64,000 nucleotides of DNA from Kwoniella bestiolae CBS 10118 (Eukaryota > Basidiomycota > Tremellomycetes > Tremellales > Cryptococcaceae), in NCBI RefSeq assembly GCF_000512585.2, contig NC_089242.1, positions 620,001 through 684,000 on the forward strand, written 5' to 3'. Numbering within the stretch: the first letter of the stretch is position 1; each line of letters opens with the position of its first letter. The notes under the pieces were generated by a model. It worked only from the letters and a program-made list of their open reading frames with translations, searched no databases and was not told where the DNA came from. A program made the position numbers and the translations under genes. Shown in pieces: positions 13,226 through 26,051 of this stretch.

Positions 13226-13693
13226 CTTTGTGCACAGTGCAAAATGAAAGTGCGCGCTATCATGGGTATAATCCATAGGTCTCACCTATGCCTCCGTTTA
13301 TGGCACATATCACATCCGTGAAAGTTGTGTCACATGTCAGGAGATGCGCTGATAGAGAAAGAAAGAGTCCTGTGTAATGTAGTTTGAGTGAAACCGTCGG
13401 CATGCATGCATGATGGTGATGATGATGATGATGATGAAGAAGAGAGTTGAGCCAATATCTGGATATTGTGCAGTGATTCCATCTCTCGATGGTGCAGATC
13501 GCCTATTCCGACCAGCTTAGCGTATATCTTGTCTGCATGTTGAGACGATGACGGGCCCGCGACGCAGCCGACACCGTGAGAAGAGGGTACCATCTCAGTA
13601 CCAATGCGAGAAAGGAACAACCAAATAGACATACATGCTGTTAACAAACTGCTCATACTATCATACCATATCTAATTTTACTTTTCAATCGAC
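13226..13693. other. Intergenic region with GAT microsatellite
   Basis: About 470 bp between the orphan and the VMA6 stop. It holds a (GAT)n tract near 13411-13440 and no supported gene. Confidence 0.4.
13410..13443 (+). repeat. (GAT)n trinucleotide microsatellite
   Basis: A run of GAT units with a GGT interruption at its start, followed by GAAGAAGA, in the intergenic region downstream of VMA6. It is a simple repeat with no coding role. Confidence 0.8.
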
Positions 13694-15028
13694 TTAGAAA
13701 ACAGGTATATAATCGTTGACCCTATCCTTGGCGTCCTGGGCAATACACTCCGCTATCCAAGTCAAATTCCTCACCTCCTGTTCCTTAAGCTTGATGAAAC
13801 TGTAAAACACTGCAAATTGGAATTGTTGCAAGAAAGACTGTTTGTTAAGTTCCACATCATACTTGAAAAACTCATCTTCCAAACTTGATCCCTCATTCTC
13901 TCCCTCTCCTCCCGCCCCTCCGGAAGAAGCGGCGCCGACATTGGACTTATCAAAGAACGACTTGTACTCTGAAATATGATCTATGGCAGCCATAACCGAG
14001 TCGATATCGTCCGCTCTTGCCAATGCATTATTTCCCTCAGGGTAAAGTCTACCGATAGTGGGGAAAAGTCGGGCTCGTTGTTCCTTTGTGAGTTCTGTGC
14101 CGAACGAGTTGATCGTGATGTTCAATGTTCGTCGGTCGGCCTCGAAGGATAAGATCTTGGTCATAATTTCTGATGTGGGGGATGGGAGAGTTTGGCAGAA
14201 TTTATGGAAATCTTCGAGATACGCTTTGTACAGTGAGTTTCGGATGATTTCGATGTTGAGGTCGTCTAGATCTTGGGCGGAGAGACAATCTCTGAAGTAT
14301 GGGGCTGAGATTTCATCAAGTATCAGCGAAACACCCTACGCGAAACCAGTATACGTGATTTATGGAGGAAGGGGTGTGGTATGTTCTGAGGAGAGAACGA
14401 CCACTCACCCAAAGGCGTCTCCACCAAAACACTATGATAAAGCTCCTCCACATTCGTCGCCACACAAAGCGCAGGCATCGTATCAAACACTCCCAAGGGA
14501 TGACATCTCTCCAACAATTCATGGGTATCTCTCTCGTGCAGTGTACCCAGAGTCAACAAAATGACATTATCGATCATATAGGCATATGTGATGTAATCCA
14601 TGAATGTTGCCAGAGGTTCGACAGCATTGGTTCGAAGGTAGTTGAACTCTGCTACGAGCTTGTCCGTAGCTTTGTCTGCGATTGTCGAAGTGGATAGTGG
14701 AAGGGGCTCGTTGGCTAGGAAGTTGCCGTAGTCTGTTGAGGAGAGTTGGAGTCGGAAGTCTGCGGATATCACCCATAATCTATTACTCCCCACATACGTC
14801 ATATGAAACAAGAAGAGGAGAGGACATGATTCACTCACCCTCAAGGTTCTCGCATTGCGTCAAGTTGTGGTAGTTTGCCTGAGTCAGTAGGGCTCCTTTG
14901 TATCCCCTTACTACACCCTCGAGGAAACCGGTGGCGATCTGGTGAGATATCAGATCAGAATTAGCTACCAGATGATAACATTCTGATCGTTGTAACATCT
15001 TGCTCACATTGAAGCCGAGAGCCTCCAT
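13694..15028 (-). CDS. VMA6: V-type ATPase subunit d (Vma6)
   Basis: Subunit d sits on the c-ring and joins the V1 central stalk to the membrane Vo sector of the vacuolar proton pump (family knowledge). Starting with MEALGFN at 15028, an intron joins directly to IATGFLEGVVRGYKG, the conserved N-terminus. Further conserved stretches are YLRTNAVEPLATFMDYITY with MIDNVILL, and ERCHPLGVFD. The C-terminus has RRTLNITINSFGTEL, RLFPTIGRLYPEG and NLTWIAECIAQ. The insertion between SFFDKSN and DEFFKYDVELNKQSFLQQF is Gly/Glu-rich, as often seen in fungi. Several short introns. It is divergent from RRG9, about 500 bp away. Confidence 0.94.
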
Positions 15029-15530
15029 TTCTTGGTATGTGCCTACGACAGCGATGTTGCGTTTACAGGCAGATGCAGTTGGGAATCGGCGAAAGGGGTG
15101 AAACGACCTGAATGCGATTGCGATATCCCAGGATATTTGCTTTTCTGTTCCTCGTGTTCAGTGAGAGGCAGCTTCTGTAACCTGCTCGATCGGCGATGCG
15201 ATGGTGATATAGTGTGAAGAGGTGTTGTACAGGTATATAAGGTATGAATGTGAACAGTATAGAGTGAATGAGTGCACGTTGAATGCTGTCGGATTGAGCA
15301 TCGAGCGTTGAGCCGAGCACCGGGATGACGACCAACATATAGCAATTGTCTTAAATGGGTGGACCATTTATTGTAACCCTCACCGTATCAGTACAATAAA
15401 TGAAATTTCCGTTGTGTGTCACAGTTCACTCAACATCATTATCCTCCCTCTACCCTCAACATACAGCGAAGACATCCTATCTCATCTCGTCTCAACCCAG
15501 ATACCACCCTCCCATATCCGTCCGTCAGAG
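15029..15530. promoter_or_regulatory. Divergent promoter region VMA6 / RRG9
   Basis: 502 bp between the two starts. C/T-rich on the plus strand toward RRG9. No gene seen; the open frames are low-complexity. Confidence 0.45.
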
Positions 15531-16719
15531 ATGTTCATAATTACCAAAGCCTCTTCCTCCAGACTCCCTCCCCCACTCCGACACCTCATCGCCTGTGCCC
15601 ACTGCCGTCCCTTCACCTCCACCCCTCCCACCCTCGTCAAAAGACCTCAAAAACCATACGAAGCTCCTCTAGCCAAGATCGATGCTTACGGTAATCGCAT
15701 ACCCATAGATTTTGGGCGAACATCCGATAAATCTGAACTAAGCCGTATACAGTTCCTCGAAACGCTGAGCGAGAGGAGGGGAAAGAGCAATATCGAGAAG
15801 TATGGCAATTCTGAGAAATTCGGATTAAGGCGGGGTCGGAGCAAAGGGTCAAACCATATCGATGAGGATGGGAGCGATGGGGGTTTAAGGGATCAGTTGG
15901 AAGAGGAAGATTGGAGGAACAAAATTGGAATTAAGACTTATAACGACTCGAGAACCCTTAAGGTGGGGAAGAAGAAGTTCAATAGAGCTATGGAAAGTTA
16001 TCTGGAAGAGGCGAAACGACTTAATCCGAATGCCTCCCAGATCCAACTGGAGAATGAGATGAAGAAGAATCAAAGGAAGCAGAAGAAATACCCTGGATTA
16101 CCTTCCCAGACCAACAACAGGATGGATACGCGGGCGACTCAGAAGAAAACTTTGATTAGGAGTCGCAGCAGATTGGATGATGAGGACGAGGGGACAAATG
16201 TGTTTGTGAAATCGCCTAAGAAGAGTTTCGGATTGTCTGCTATCACCTCTGGATCTGGATCTGGCTCACGAGATAGTCGTATGTCCTCTTCGCTTCTAAT
16301 GCAATGTACTATCCAGTCTAGTGGCGGGGTACACTTAGCTGATTATAGCAGTCAAGGCAGATGATCCTTCCTCCTCAACAGAACCATTGACCAAACAACC
16401 CAAATCGCCCACAGAGTATTGGCGCCCAACCAAGAAACTCACCTACAGCGCTATGGCAGGACTCAAAACCCTCCATTCGATGGATCCAGTAAAGTTCAAT
16501 AGGGAATTCTTATCTGAGAAATTCGGTATTTCGCGAGAAGCAGTTAGTAGGATCCTCAAGTCGAAATACCGTTCGAATAAGGAGTCTTCAGACTCTGATG
16601 ATAACGGGTTGATCATTCCTGGTGATCTGAAGGGGACTAAATGGGATAGGAATCCTGCTAGTTCGGAGGAGATTAGTCCTGTTCCTGCGATATTGAGGAC
16701 TTTTGGGAGGGATCAGTAA
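15531..16719 (+). CDS. RRG9: Mitochondrial Rrg9/neugrin-family protein
   Basis: Rrg9 is required for respiratory growth and mitochondrial genome maintenance in yeast (family knowledge). Exons 15531-16278 and 16349-16719 give 372 aa; the splice restores frame exactly. The N-terminus (MFIITKASSSRLPPPLRHL) is basic, hydroxylated and free of acidic residues, as expected for a mitochondrial presequence. The middle is charged and disordered. The C-terminal core (TKKLTYSAMAGLKTLHSMD ... LSEKFGISREAVSRILKSKYR) is the helix-turn-helix-like Rrg9/neugrin signature. An upstream in-frame ATG at 15414 was rejected because it precedes the presequence with leader-like sequence. Confidence 0.82.
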
Positions 16720-16946
16720 GGTAGATTTGATCATACGGGGAATTGTTTGTTGTACATTACATTGCATCGTACATATCTAGGGATGTTATATCATTACACT
16801 GTTCCTTAATCTCATCCGTTAAGCTATGCCAAAATGTCCATCCGAATTGCAAAAGCCCTTGTGAGGACCCACTCCTTCGGATAAGATCACATCAAGTCAC
16901 CATTGTCCACCCATACCTTCTGAACCTTGACAGTACTTCAGTCAAC

Positions 16947-19030
16947 CTATACATCCTCCGCTTTACTCCCCCCATGCTGCTTCCACCACTCCGTCCTCTC
17001 CTGCTTCCGTCCCGCATCCACCTGCTTCTTCAGTACCGCCAATTTATCCCATACAACCTCCCCATCAAGATAACACCCCTTCAACCATCTAGTAGGTTCC
17101 CCGTCTACCAACTCCATTCCCTGCTCTTTCAACTCTTCAGGCGTCTTATCGCTAAATCCCGTTCTAGCATGAAGTATCCTTCTATTATCGAAAATCACCA
17201 GATCACCTTCTTTCAACAAGAATTCAAACTTGTATTTCGGGTCCGAAAGGGATTTCTCAAACGTTTCTAATGCCTTGAACATGTTTATTTCATCCGTCGC
17301 CCTCTCCAAAACACTACGCAAGGAATCGTGCTCGTGCAAGTGCGAGACGGGACCCTTCATATCTCGGAAGGGAGGTGACCAATTGATAGAATATTGTTTG
17401 TCGTTCTTCATACCTTCCCTTCCTTGCGATGGGGCAATGACAGGGTGAGGATACCTCAAGAGGTGATTATCGTTGTCATACACGTAGGGTATCTGCACCT
17501 GTTGTAAGCGTCGGAATGTGTCGTCTGGGAGGTCATGGGCGACTTTGAAGGAATCGACGAAATAGGATGTACCCCCGTTAACCCGGTTACGAAGACAATG
17601 CAATGCCTGGAATCGCGGTGGGGACGAGAAGTATAGGAGGTCCATGTGTAGGCCGAGGTCGAGGTTTGTATAGCTAACATTAAGATGCAAAACAGCGATA
17701 TGTCAGATTCCAATCCATCGCTAGGGTTGCGCCACGACTTGCGAATTCACGTAGAGAGGGTCCGCTATTGGATCAAGCTCTGTGAGGTAACATGCACTCA
17801 CGCTACATTCTTGCTCTTCTTCATACTCTTTACATTCCAAGTCTCGCCATAAAACGTATTTCTGATCTCGCCGATATACCCCATGACCTTCCTCAAATGA
17901 CATTCCTCATCCTCAGTGGGGGAAGTGGGAACATTCTCAACAATCACCAATCCAAACTTCTGGAGCTGTTCCAACATCCCCAGTAAGGCAGCGGGATCTT
18001 TACTCTCGATCTCTTCGAGCGGGATCCTCAATTTGGGAGAATTGGCGATTTCCTTCGTGTCCCATAGGGTCCTGTCGAATATGGGGGGCTGAACTAATAC
18101 CTCCTGATAGAATGGTCTATCCGTTAATAGACGTAGTTTGAATTTCGTAAGGTACGTGGCATGTCCTTGACCATCGCCTTTCCAAGTGATCTTCAGACCC
18201 TTTTTGACCGATTTATTCTTCGGATTGGATATATCCGCCGCTTCTATCAGCGGCCTAACACCCTTCCGCCCATCGGAGGAAGAAGGGTAGGCTTCCCTCA
18301 TAGCTTGTCCAGTGGTGAAATTCTTCTGGGAAGTCGAAGGGTCCCTACAGATCTTGCAGGTACATGAATCTCTCAGTCTCCCCCAGCTTATCACCCCAGA
18401 TTTAACCCTGGGGGACTTGAACACTATGAAACCATCGTGAAGCTGCACCGACTCTTCATTACCCAGATCTATAGGTTTGTACACCAGCTCAGGACCCGTC
18501 AGGACTCTTGGAGGCTCAGATTTCGATTTGAGACGACGGATGGTCCGGATTGTCCGGCCGCCCTTCCGTGGGTGGGATGTGGGTTCGGCAGGTTCAGTGG
18601 TGGATGAAGGTTGATGTTCGATCTGAGATGTGACGGAGGCTCGGAAGGGCTCTTCAGGCTCGTCAAGATCTGCTTCAGATACCGTATAATTCTGGGCATA
18701 AGGGTTGGTCTTGAGGACCGGTCGAGGGAAAGCTAGTGGTTTGGGTGGTACGGACGACTGAGCTTGGGATGAGGACGACTGAGAAGCAGGAGATAGTCTT
18801 GGAGGGTTTTTGTGAGTTGTTGTGAGGAGGTCACCCTCAGCAGCGAAGGAAGCTAGGTTGGCGCCTCGAGAATAGGAGGATCTACTTGAACCTGAGTGTT
18901 GAGGGGGAGAAGGGGTTTCTGAAGTGCTTTGAGAGCGTGTTTGGAGCAAGCGAGATTGAGGGATGGTCGAGGGGAGGAAGCGAGAGCGTATTGGTACGCT
19001 GATCAAGCTGGTGGGTCGACGGGGTGGCAT
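16947..19030 (-). CDS. 2-oxoglutarate/Fe(II) dioxygenase, γ-butyrobetaine / trimethyllysine hydroxylase family
   Basis: Exons 19030-17802 and 17673-16947 give 651 aa. Enzymes of this family carry out hydroxylation steps of carnitine synthesis (family knowledge). An N-terminal Arg/Ser/Thr-rich stretch (MPPRRPTSLISVPIRSRFL) looks like a mitochondrial presequence. A GBBH-like N domain carries the zinc cysteines in LRDSCTCKICRDPST. The TauD-type catalytic domain shows the HxD iron site in GLHMDLLYF and the distal histidine in RRILHARTGF. It is longer than human BBOX1 (387 aa) because of a disordered insert at residues 30-170. Whether the substrate is γ-butyrobetaine or trimethyllysine cannot be told from sequence alone. 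It is convergent with RRG9 (227 bp) and divergent from the TBC gene. Confidence 0.86.
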
Positions 19031-19327
19031 GCTGAAGGGTGATATAGAGGTTTGTGGGAGAGAGCAGAAGAACAAAAGAGAGAGAGAAGGAGGGAGATGT
19101 TCTTGGTTTAATCGTTTAATCAGGGTCAATCTCTCTTTCGCTAATCTCCGGTTATTATTGTATGATTGCCACGTGGGAAAACAACGTCAACGTTCACGCA
19201 ACATGGTCAGTGCGCTATATATAACCTCTCATCCTCACTCTTTCTGCGCATGTATGTACATCTCATCTCACGCAGGCGTTCTTTACCTCCATCATATATC
19301 GCATTCCCATATCCATGACACCGCAAG

Positions 19328-22116
19328 ATGAGCTACCAACAAGGAGATGAAGACGAGAACGAAAGGTGAGCTCATCCCCAGCAGCGACCCAACGTTTGAC
19401 CTCCCTGACCACCCACCCCACCCAAAAGGTTATTCGCCTTCCAGCGTCTACTTGACGGATCCCAGCATGCCTCTGATCCAGTCGTGGATCTACCTACATT
19501 AAGAAGGCTGTGTGAACGAGGTAAGCTGTCGATCGACAGAAACTGATCTCGAAGCCAAGCTTACCAAGTCAACACGGCGTATCATAGGTATACCAAACCA
19601 TCCACCTCACCTCCGACCCCTAGCATATTCATTGTTGCTGGAGACGCTTCCTCCCGAAAAGAGGCTGTGGAGACCTACCTTGAGATCACAGAGGGAGAGG
19701 TACTATGTGGGTCTTTCGAGGGCTGTTGTAATTATGCTCGCAAGTCAGAGCTGACTGGGAGATTATGCTTGACAGAACCTCGTTAAAACGTTTATGGATG
19801 AGCTGGAGTCGCAACCGGTAAGTCTATCCATCACATGAGAATGGAAGTTAAGCAAGAGAGGCAGGAGCTGATGTTAAAGTTTTGGGATGCTCTCAGAGCT
19901 CATCCTCTTCACCACACGATGAACTCATACTGGACATATCTAAAGACCTCAAATCGTTAAAATCGTCCTTCTGGAGGAAAAGGACCAACCCCACTAGATC
20001 ATCGCCTTTCAGACCTATCCAAAGCTCAGATCCAGATGATCAGCCTTCCCACCCTCGGCAGGTCCGCGATGTGGAAGATGAGGATGAGGATGAGGAAGTG
20101 CTATCAAGTGAATATCAACAGCCCATCTTATCCAGACGAGCGTTGTTCAAGAGGATAGACCTGTTAAATCAAATTCAACATAAAGGGGGATTCGGCAATT
20201 CAGGTTCATCCACACAACAGGATGCTCAGGATAAGAGAGGGAACAACACCGAAGCAAAGGAAGAAGAGGTAGAAGAAGAGATCATGTCACCCAAAATCAC
20301 CTTATCCATCGATTCCACCCCCTCCGCACCGATCTTATCAAGATTAGATCCCATCAAACCTACTCCTCTAGATACGTCCTCGGCATCTTCACTCCAGCCC
20401 AACGCTATTGCCGTCGATCCCTCCGAGACCTCAGGGGGAAAACCAAATTCCCCTATAACGCTCCTATCGCCCAAACCACTTCCCAACAATTCTACCAGTC
20501 CATCTCTAGCTGGATATTCTGGATCCCTCTATCATCCAGAAACTAACCTGGAATCACTCACAAGGTTAATATACATATTCGTCCGTTCGAATCAACAGCT
20601 AGAATATCAAGTGAACTTTGTTGATCTCATATCGACTTTCTACCTTATCCATGCGGTGGGAGGAGGTTCAAGTAGGTCATTAGATTATATCGAGGAGAAT
20701 ACATTCTGGTTCATTTCCAGCTTTTTCAACGAGGTCGACCAATGTATCACCACCACTGAGGGAGTTCTGGAGAAATTGGCCAATAGGTTGAATTGGATCA
20801 ACAAGCCATTATATGATATTCTCATTAGAGAGAGGAACTTGGATCTGAAGTTATTCGCTTACAGATGGTTCAACGGGTTGTTTTTACAGGATCTACCACT
20901 AGGTCAGATACCTAGATTAATGGATTTCATCATGGCTGAAAAGCTCGCTTCGCCTAACGAACAACCCAAGATTGACTTGATGGTGGATATAGGATTAGCG
21001 ATGGTCTTGTTAGTTAAGGATTTATTGTTGGAAAAGCCCAAGTCGAAATCAGGCGGTAGGAGGAATGTGGGACTGTGGGAATCGCAAATTGAAGATGAGG
21101 ATGAAGATGAGAATGTGCTATTTCTGAGAAGTCTAAAGATATTGAGGGAATATCCTATTAGATATGTAGGTGGGATTGGAGGTATACTTGAAATGACGAG
21201 TCAACTTAGGAGAGCAAGGTTGGATGCTGTGAAGAACGGTGAAAACATCGACATACCCCCGCCTATTTCGCACCCACCATCAAAGGTGGATAAACCTTCC
21301 GCCGGTGGTATGAAAGCTAGTTCATCTTGGTCGAAAGCCCTTGGATCGTTTTGGGGAAGTAGCACCACCAGCAAAGCACCTTACACACCTGAGAAGCGTA
21401 ATGACAACACCGCTGAGCCATCGCAACCTCAGCCACTCAATCAGAACCAACCCTCTCACTCCCTCATCTCCACTCGAGAACGAAGCGATACCCTCGACTC
21501 CACCACATCTTCAATCCAAGAACGTCTCTCGGCCCTGACCACCGCCACTCCCCCCGCACATCTACGATCCTCCTCCTCCTCATCTTCCTCCCTTCCTCGA
21601 CCATTACTGCTCTCCTCGTCCCTCTCGACTAGGAGATCAAGTAATGCGTCGGCTTCTGGAAGATTATCAATGCACCGCCGCGACTCAAGTTCAAGCGTAA
21701 GCGTAATTACCAATTCATCTTCCCCGGTCAGCTCAAGTAAACGAAATTCCTACGAGAGTTTGACCAATGGGACACTCAGTCCTCCACCGCATTTACGTTC
21801 ACCACCCGCATTAGGTAATGGGATTGGGATTGGGGCAGCACCTGGAAGTCCGAATGGCCATGGGTTGTACAGGATAGGAAGTAGACAGAGATCGAGGAGT
21901 TCCTTGGGCGATGGGTCGCGATCGCCTCAGAAGGTGAATGTCGTGCAGAGGGATCTGAAGTATGGCGAACATCATACTCCTAATGGGGAGGGAGACGCAG
22001 AAGACCAGGAGTCAAGAGCTACTACGCCTAGACCATTCAGTTTACCTGTCTCTCGGTCTCGATCTCGGTCTAATTCGGGGGATGAGGGTGGGAATGGGGT
22101 CGATCAAGAGACTTGA
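19328..22116 (+). CDS. TBC-domain (Rab-GAP-like) protein, TBC1D13 type, catalytic fingers altered
   Basis: Five exons (19328-19365, 19429-19520, 19588-19706, 19776-19817, 19897-22116) give 836 aa. The TBC fold begins at LRRLCERGIPNHPPHLRPLA and continues through RERYYNLVKTF. It resumes after a disordered insert at NLESLTRLIYIFVRSNQQ and LFAYRWFNGLFLQDLPL. The C-terminal roughly 250 residues are Ser-rich. The IxxDxxR arginine-finger motif reads ISKDLKS (Arg to Ser). The YxQ region reads EYQVNF, where only the Gln aligns. Classic TBC catalysis may therefore be lost. Introns 1-4 all restore the family frame. Divergent from the dioxygenase gene, 297 bp between starts. Confidence 0.82.
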
Positions 22117-22597
22117 GATGATGTTCTCGAGTGTGTGTGAGAGAGAGGAAGCGGGGTGAGGAAAGATGTCAATGATTTTTGAACTATGTCCGTCTTTTGC
22201 AGGAATTGAAATTCGGGATGTCACGAACTGTAAACGGGTATTGCAAATTGTATACATCGGTAATGATGATCATATAGGAAGAAAAATATCAGTCGGGCAT
22301 AGCAGAGCCAGTGTTCGATGAATCGTACTTTCATGAAAACCTCAGTCCAAGACGGCAGTGAAAGCAAGATAAATAAACAGATCATTACATTCGTCAAGTC
22401 AAACAACTCATTAAGAAGTCAGCAATAAGCAGAAAAGGGAATCAATATAAACATATATCTGTATACCGTGCAATAGGTTCGTACGCTGTAAAACGATCTA
22501 CTCGTATTGTGGTAATACAATCTTTACCAAAACAGACCCATCCACCTTTCAGCTCCAAGTGGAAGACATCAGAATTCCATTCCCTCAGCCTGTCCAC
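22117..22597. other. Convergent 3' intergenic region
   Basis: 481 bp between the TBC and MSS4 stops. AT-rich from about 22240 to 22480. No gene seen. Confidence 0.4.
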
Positions 22598-25500
22598 CTA
22601 TGAAGAGGAAACTACAAACTCTGCACCACTCTTCTCCGCCTCGCTAGCAACGGGGTTGACCTTCCCGGCATCTTCATCGGCACCACCATTTAGTGGCTTC
22701 TCGTTGATCCGTCCATCTGCATATAAGGCATCCCCGTTAATTTTGGGTAATGCTTGTTGGTGTTGTTGGGGTATCTCAGGTTGAGCCTTCTGTTGATAAT
22801 GGGAGACTTGAGATATCCTCGATTCCGTTCGAGTAGGTTGATGTTGATGTGGTTCAGCTGGAACCGGCGGCAATTGCTGAGACTCAGATCGAGCAGGTGC
22901 GGGACTCGATACTTGATTTACCTCTCCGACAGGCTGTTCTTCCTCTTCAGCTCTTACGGGAGCTTCCAGTCCCATAGGTCTCAGCGATTTATCACCACCT
23001 CTCATCACTGATGATAAGAAGTTGAGGAACCTTTGACCGTAATTTATGGGGTCGATACATGAGATTGTGTGCTGTAAACATAGATATCAAAGTTAGCGGA
23101 AGATCGCATCCAACACAGGTGAATTGGCCCTGAGTGCCTAGACAATAAGAACGGAAAATGTCAAAAAGCGAAAAACCCACCCGATCCTCAGTCATAGATT
23201 TCCAGAAATGTTCAATCTTCTTCAGCGAGTTATACGGCGTGCAAATATCGATGATACCCAGATAATATATCACATCCATATTCTGATTGGCCTCGTCCGT
23301 CGCTCGCAGACCACCTTCATCTTGGTAGAATAAGAAATGTCTTCGGTCGGCTGAATCTGACGAGGGGAGTTGGGAAGTGACGTCGAGCATCTTTGGATCG
23401 GAGCGTCGGACGGCTTTGCGGACGTTGGAAGCTTCGTTGGAGGGTTTGATGGCTGATGGTTTACGTCGGGGAGGAGGTACTTCGGGCTGTATATACGCAA
23501 CCTCATCAGTATTATCCACGACGACAGATCACTCGTATACCCAATATGGCGGTTGGCCTCCCAGTAGATAAAAATGGGGAGGACGTGACACCCGAGAATG
23601 ACCCAAACTCACATGGAACATCTGCAATTGGTTCTCCCTCAGATTATCCCTATTCCCCCTCTCCATATTATGTATCCCAACCAACAAACTATAATCCATA
23701 ACCTTAACTCTCTTCAAAAACTCCATATCTCTCCTAAGCTGTTCCGACAACAGTGCCCTCTTTTCAGGACCCAACTCCAACGTTCGTCCTCTGTTCACCC
23801 AGTTCTTGTCTTTCAGGACAGCCTTGGGATTGGTCCGAGCTTTTTCTTCAGGGTACTCTCGTCCAAAGGCAGAACCCTTCAGATCATAGGTTTCGTGAAT
23901 ATCTCGATGCGGGGGGAAAAGGTTATTCATAATTACGAAATGTATCTTCCTACCTCTAGGTAACTTCACTCGATGTAAGCCGTAAAACCTCGACAGAAGG
24001 GTATGCGGATTAGTCTTGATATGTTGATGATAATCTTTCAAGATGGATCTCAAAAACTTATGTTCGGCGTGCGAGATAGTCTTGATGATAAATCGATAAT
24101 CTCTCGAGAAGTAGAAGAATGATCCCGATTTTCCTGGTGAGCCCAGCTCGGACAAGATGTATTTTGCGGTGAGGGATAGGAGATAGTCCGCTGGATCGAG
24201 GTGGAAGTGCTCGTCTCGCAAGTCACGGAATATCCAGGGGGCGTAATCTTTGAATTTGAAATCGTATCTCGCTGATGGCGTAAGTTCGTTACCAACACTG
24301 TAGAGCAGCAAGTTATCATCAGTCGCCCATTTGCTTTTTCACCGCGATTCCATTTGGCATGGCATGATTTGACTCACATGTCAAACGAGAACTTGTGTCT
24401 TGCCACATAATCGTCATCCGTCAAAGCTCGTTTTATCTTTGCTTGACAACGGGATACCTACTCAAACACATCAGCACCTCCAATCAGTCAATGGATTGAA
24501 ATTTACTCACTCCTATACGGATACCAGTAAGCATATTGTACATCAAGACGTAGTTCACATGATCTTCTCCTATCAAGTTCCCAACAAGTACCTTCGCTTC
24601 TTGTTCTTTAGGTTTCTCCTCTGACCTCGCTTTAGGTAATGGCGGTTGTTGTGGTTGTGGTTGCACTTCATTATCCTGAACATCCGCAGCAGGAGCAATA
24701 GCAGGCGCACCGCTCCCACTCTGAGCACTTGCTTTTTTCTGTCTCCTCTCGAATCTCTGTTGCCTGAGTAATTCCGTTTGTGCAAGTATATCAGAGGCCA
24801 AAGCAGCACCCTCCAAGCCGGGTATGGGCGTCATGGAGTTCTGAGGTAGCGGCGAAGGGGAGAAATGAGAGTGCGAGTGAGGAAGAGGTGATCGAGGCGA
24901 CGAAGGGGTGATGGGTGATGGGTTCGTACTTCTTCTAGTAGGCCTAGGAGCACTCAATATACTTCCCTCACTACCCCGTCGTTCCTGGTCCATCGGTAAA
25001 TCAGGCAAGTTCTTGGATAGTCCTAATCCGACATTCCCATGCGAAGTGGAACTTTCAGGTTGATCCCTTTGCGGAGCCAATCTACCAGATCTAACGACGG
25101 TTAACGAACCCGCTCTGCTAGACGTTGCTGATCCACTTGATACCCTCCTCGTAGCGGACAATACGGGCGGTGCAAGGGAGGTAGGTGATCCGCCGAGATC
25201 AATTGGCTCAGTCGTGAATGTGTGTGCAATTGATGGACTGTCGGTAGGAGGGGGTATGCTATCGCTGTGGGAAGGTACCTCGTCAACAGGTGAAAGTAAA
25301 GTTTCATCTTGATGCAGATGATCGTGATGATGATCGACCGTATCTGTAGTTTCCGATGCGAAGACCGAAGTGTTGTCCAAATCGCCATTCTCACTCAGAG
25401 GTGGGCTTGGCGGTGGACCCTGCATGACGGGTGATCTGCCTCCAGTGGCTGTCGTTGATATAGGATCATTGGAATCCCTTTTAAACACACTACTAATCTT

Positions 25501-26051
25501 CTTGATCACCTTTCTATGCGTACCCTCAGGTGTATGCGATGTGACTTCTACCGTGGTGGGTGTGACTTTTGTTATATGTACTGGGGCTGTTATGGAGTCG
25601 CTGTCATTGTTGGATGAGGGGAAATACTGTTGTTGTGATTCATCAGAATGAGGGTGCGGGTCGGTGGTCAGGGCTTGTAAATGCGGTGGTAAGGGTGGTA
25701 AAGGGGATGTAGAGTTTGGGTGGGATAGGAGATGGAATGGGTTGATCCTGGGTGATGATGAGCCATCTGATGTAGTGCATAAGATCAGTGAGTAGCCTTG
25801 ATTGATGGATGCTGGAGGATGCATAGCAGACACTCACTGATTTTGACAGCTTCGAACTGACTGTTATCGTCATTCATCTCTCCATCAACATAATTGCTGT
25901 GAACCTGAGCCCCCCTTTCCCTTATTCTGGCATCTTTCGAACCTTCAGCGGCTGGTTGTGCTATATGGCTGGTGAATGCTGCTTTGGGTCGGGAGAGGGG
26001 ATGAAGAGGGTCGTACGGTGTAGATGCTGTTGCAGTAGCAGTTTCCGCCAT
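22598..26051 (-). CDS. MSS4: Phosphatidylinositol-4-phosphate 5-kinase Mss4
   Basis: Makes PI(4,5)P2 at the plasma membrane, controlling actin and endocytosis (family knowledge). The first roughly 430 residues are Ser/Pro-rich and disordered. They are followed by KVLVGNLIGEDHVNYVLMYNMLTGIRIG. The kinase core shows FKDYAPWIFRDLRDEHF, the ATP lysine in RFIIKTISHAEHKFL, DLKGSAFGRE, the MDYSLLVGIHN catalytic loop, and MDVIYYLGIIDICTPYN with IEHFWKS at the activation-loop region. The tail after FLNFLSS is Gln/Pro-rich. At least six introns were read. Start MAETATA at 26051. It shares a 552-bp divergent promoter region with IBA57. Confidence 0.94.

Noticed and set aside
14058..14564. Plus-strand 168-codon frame
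   Set aside because: Antisense to VMA6 exons; no independent support.
16743..17270. Plus-strand 175-codon frame
   Set aside because: Lies opposite the conserved catalytic domain of the dioxygenase.
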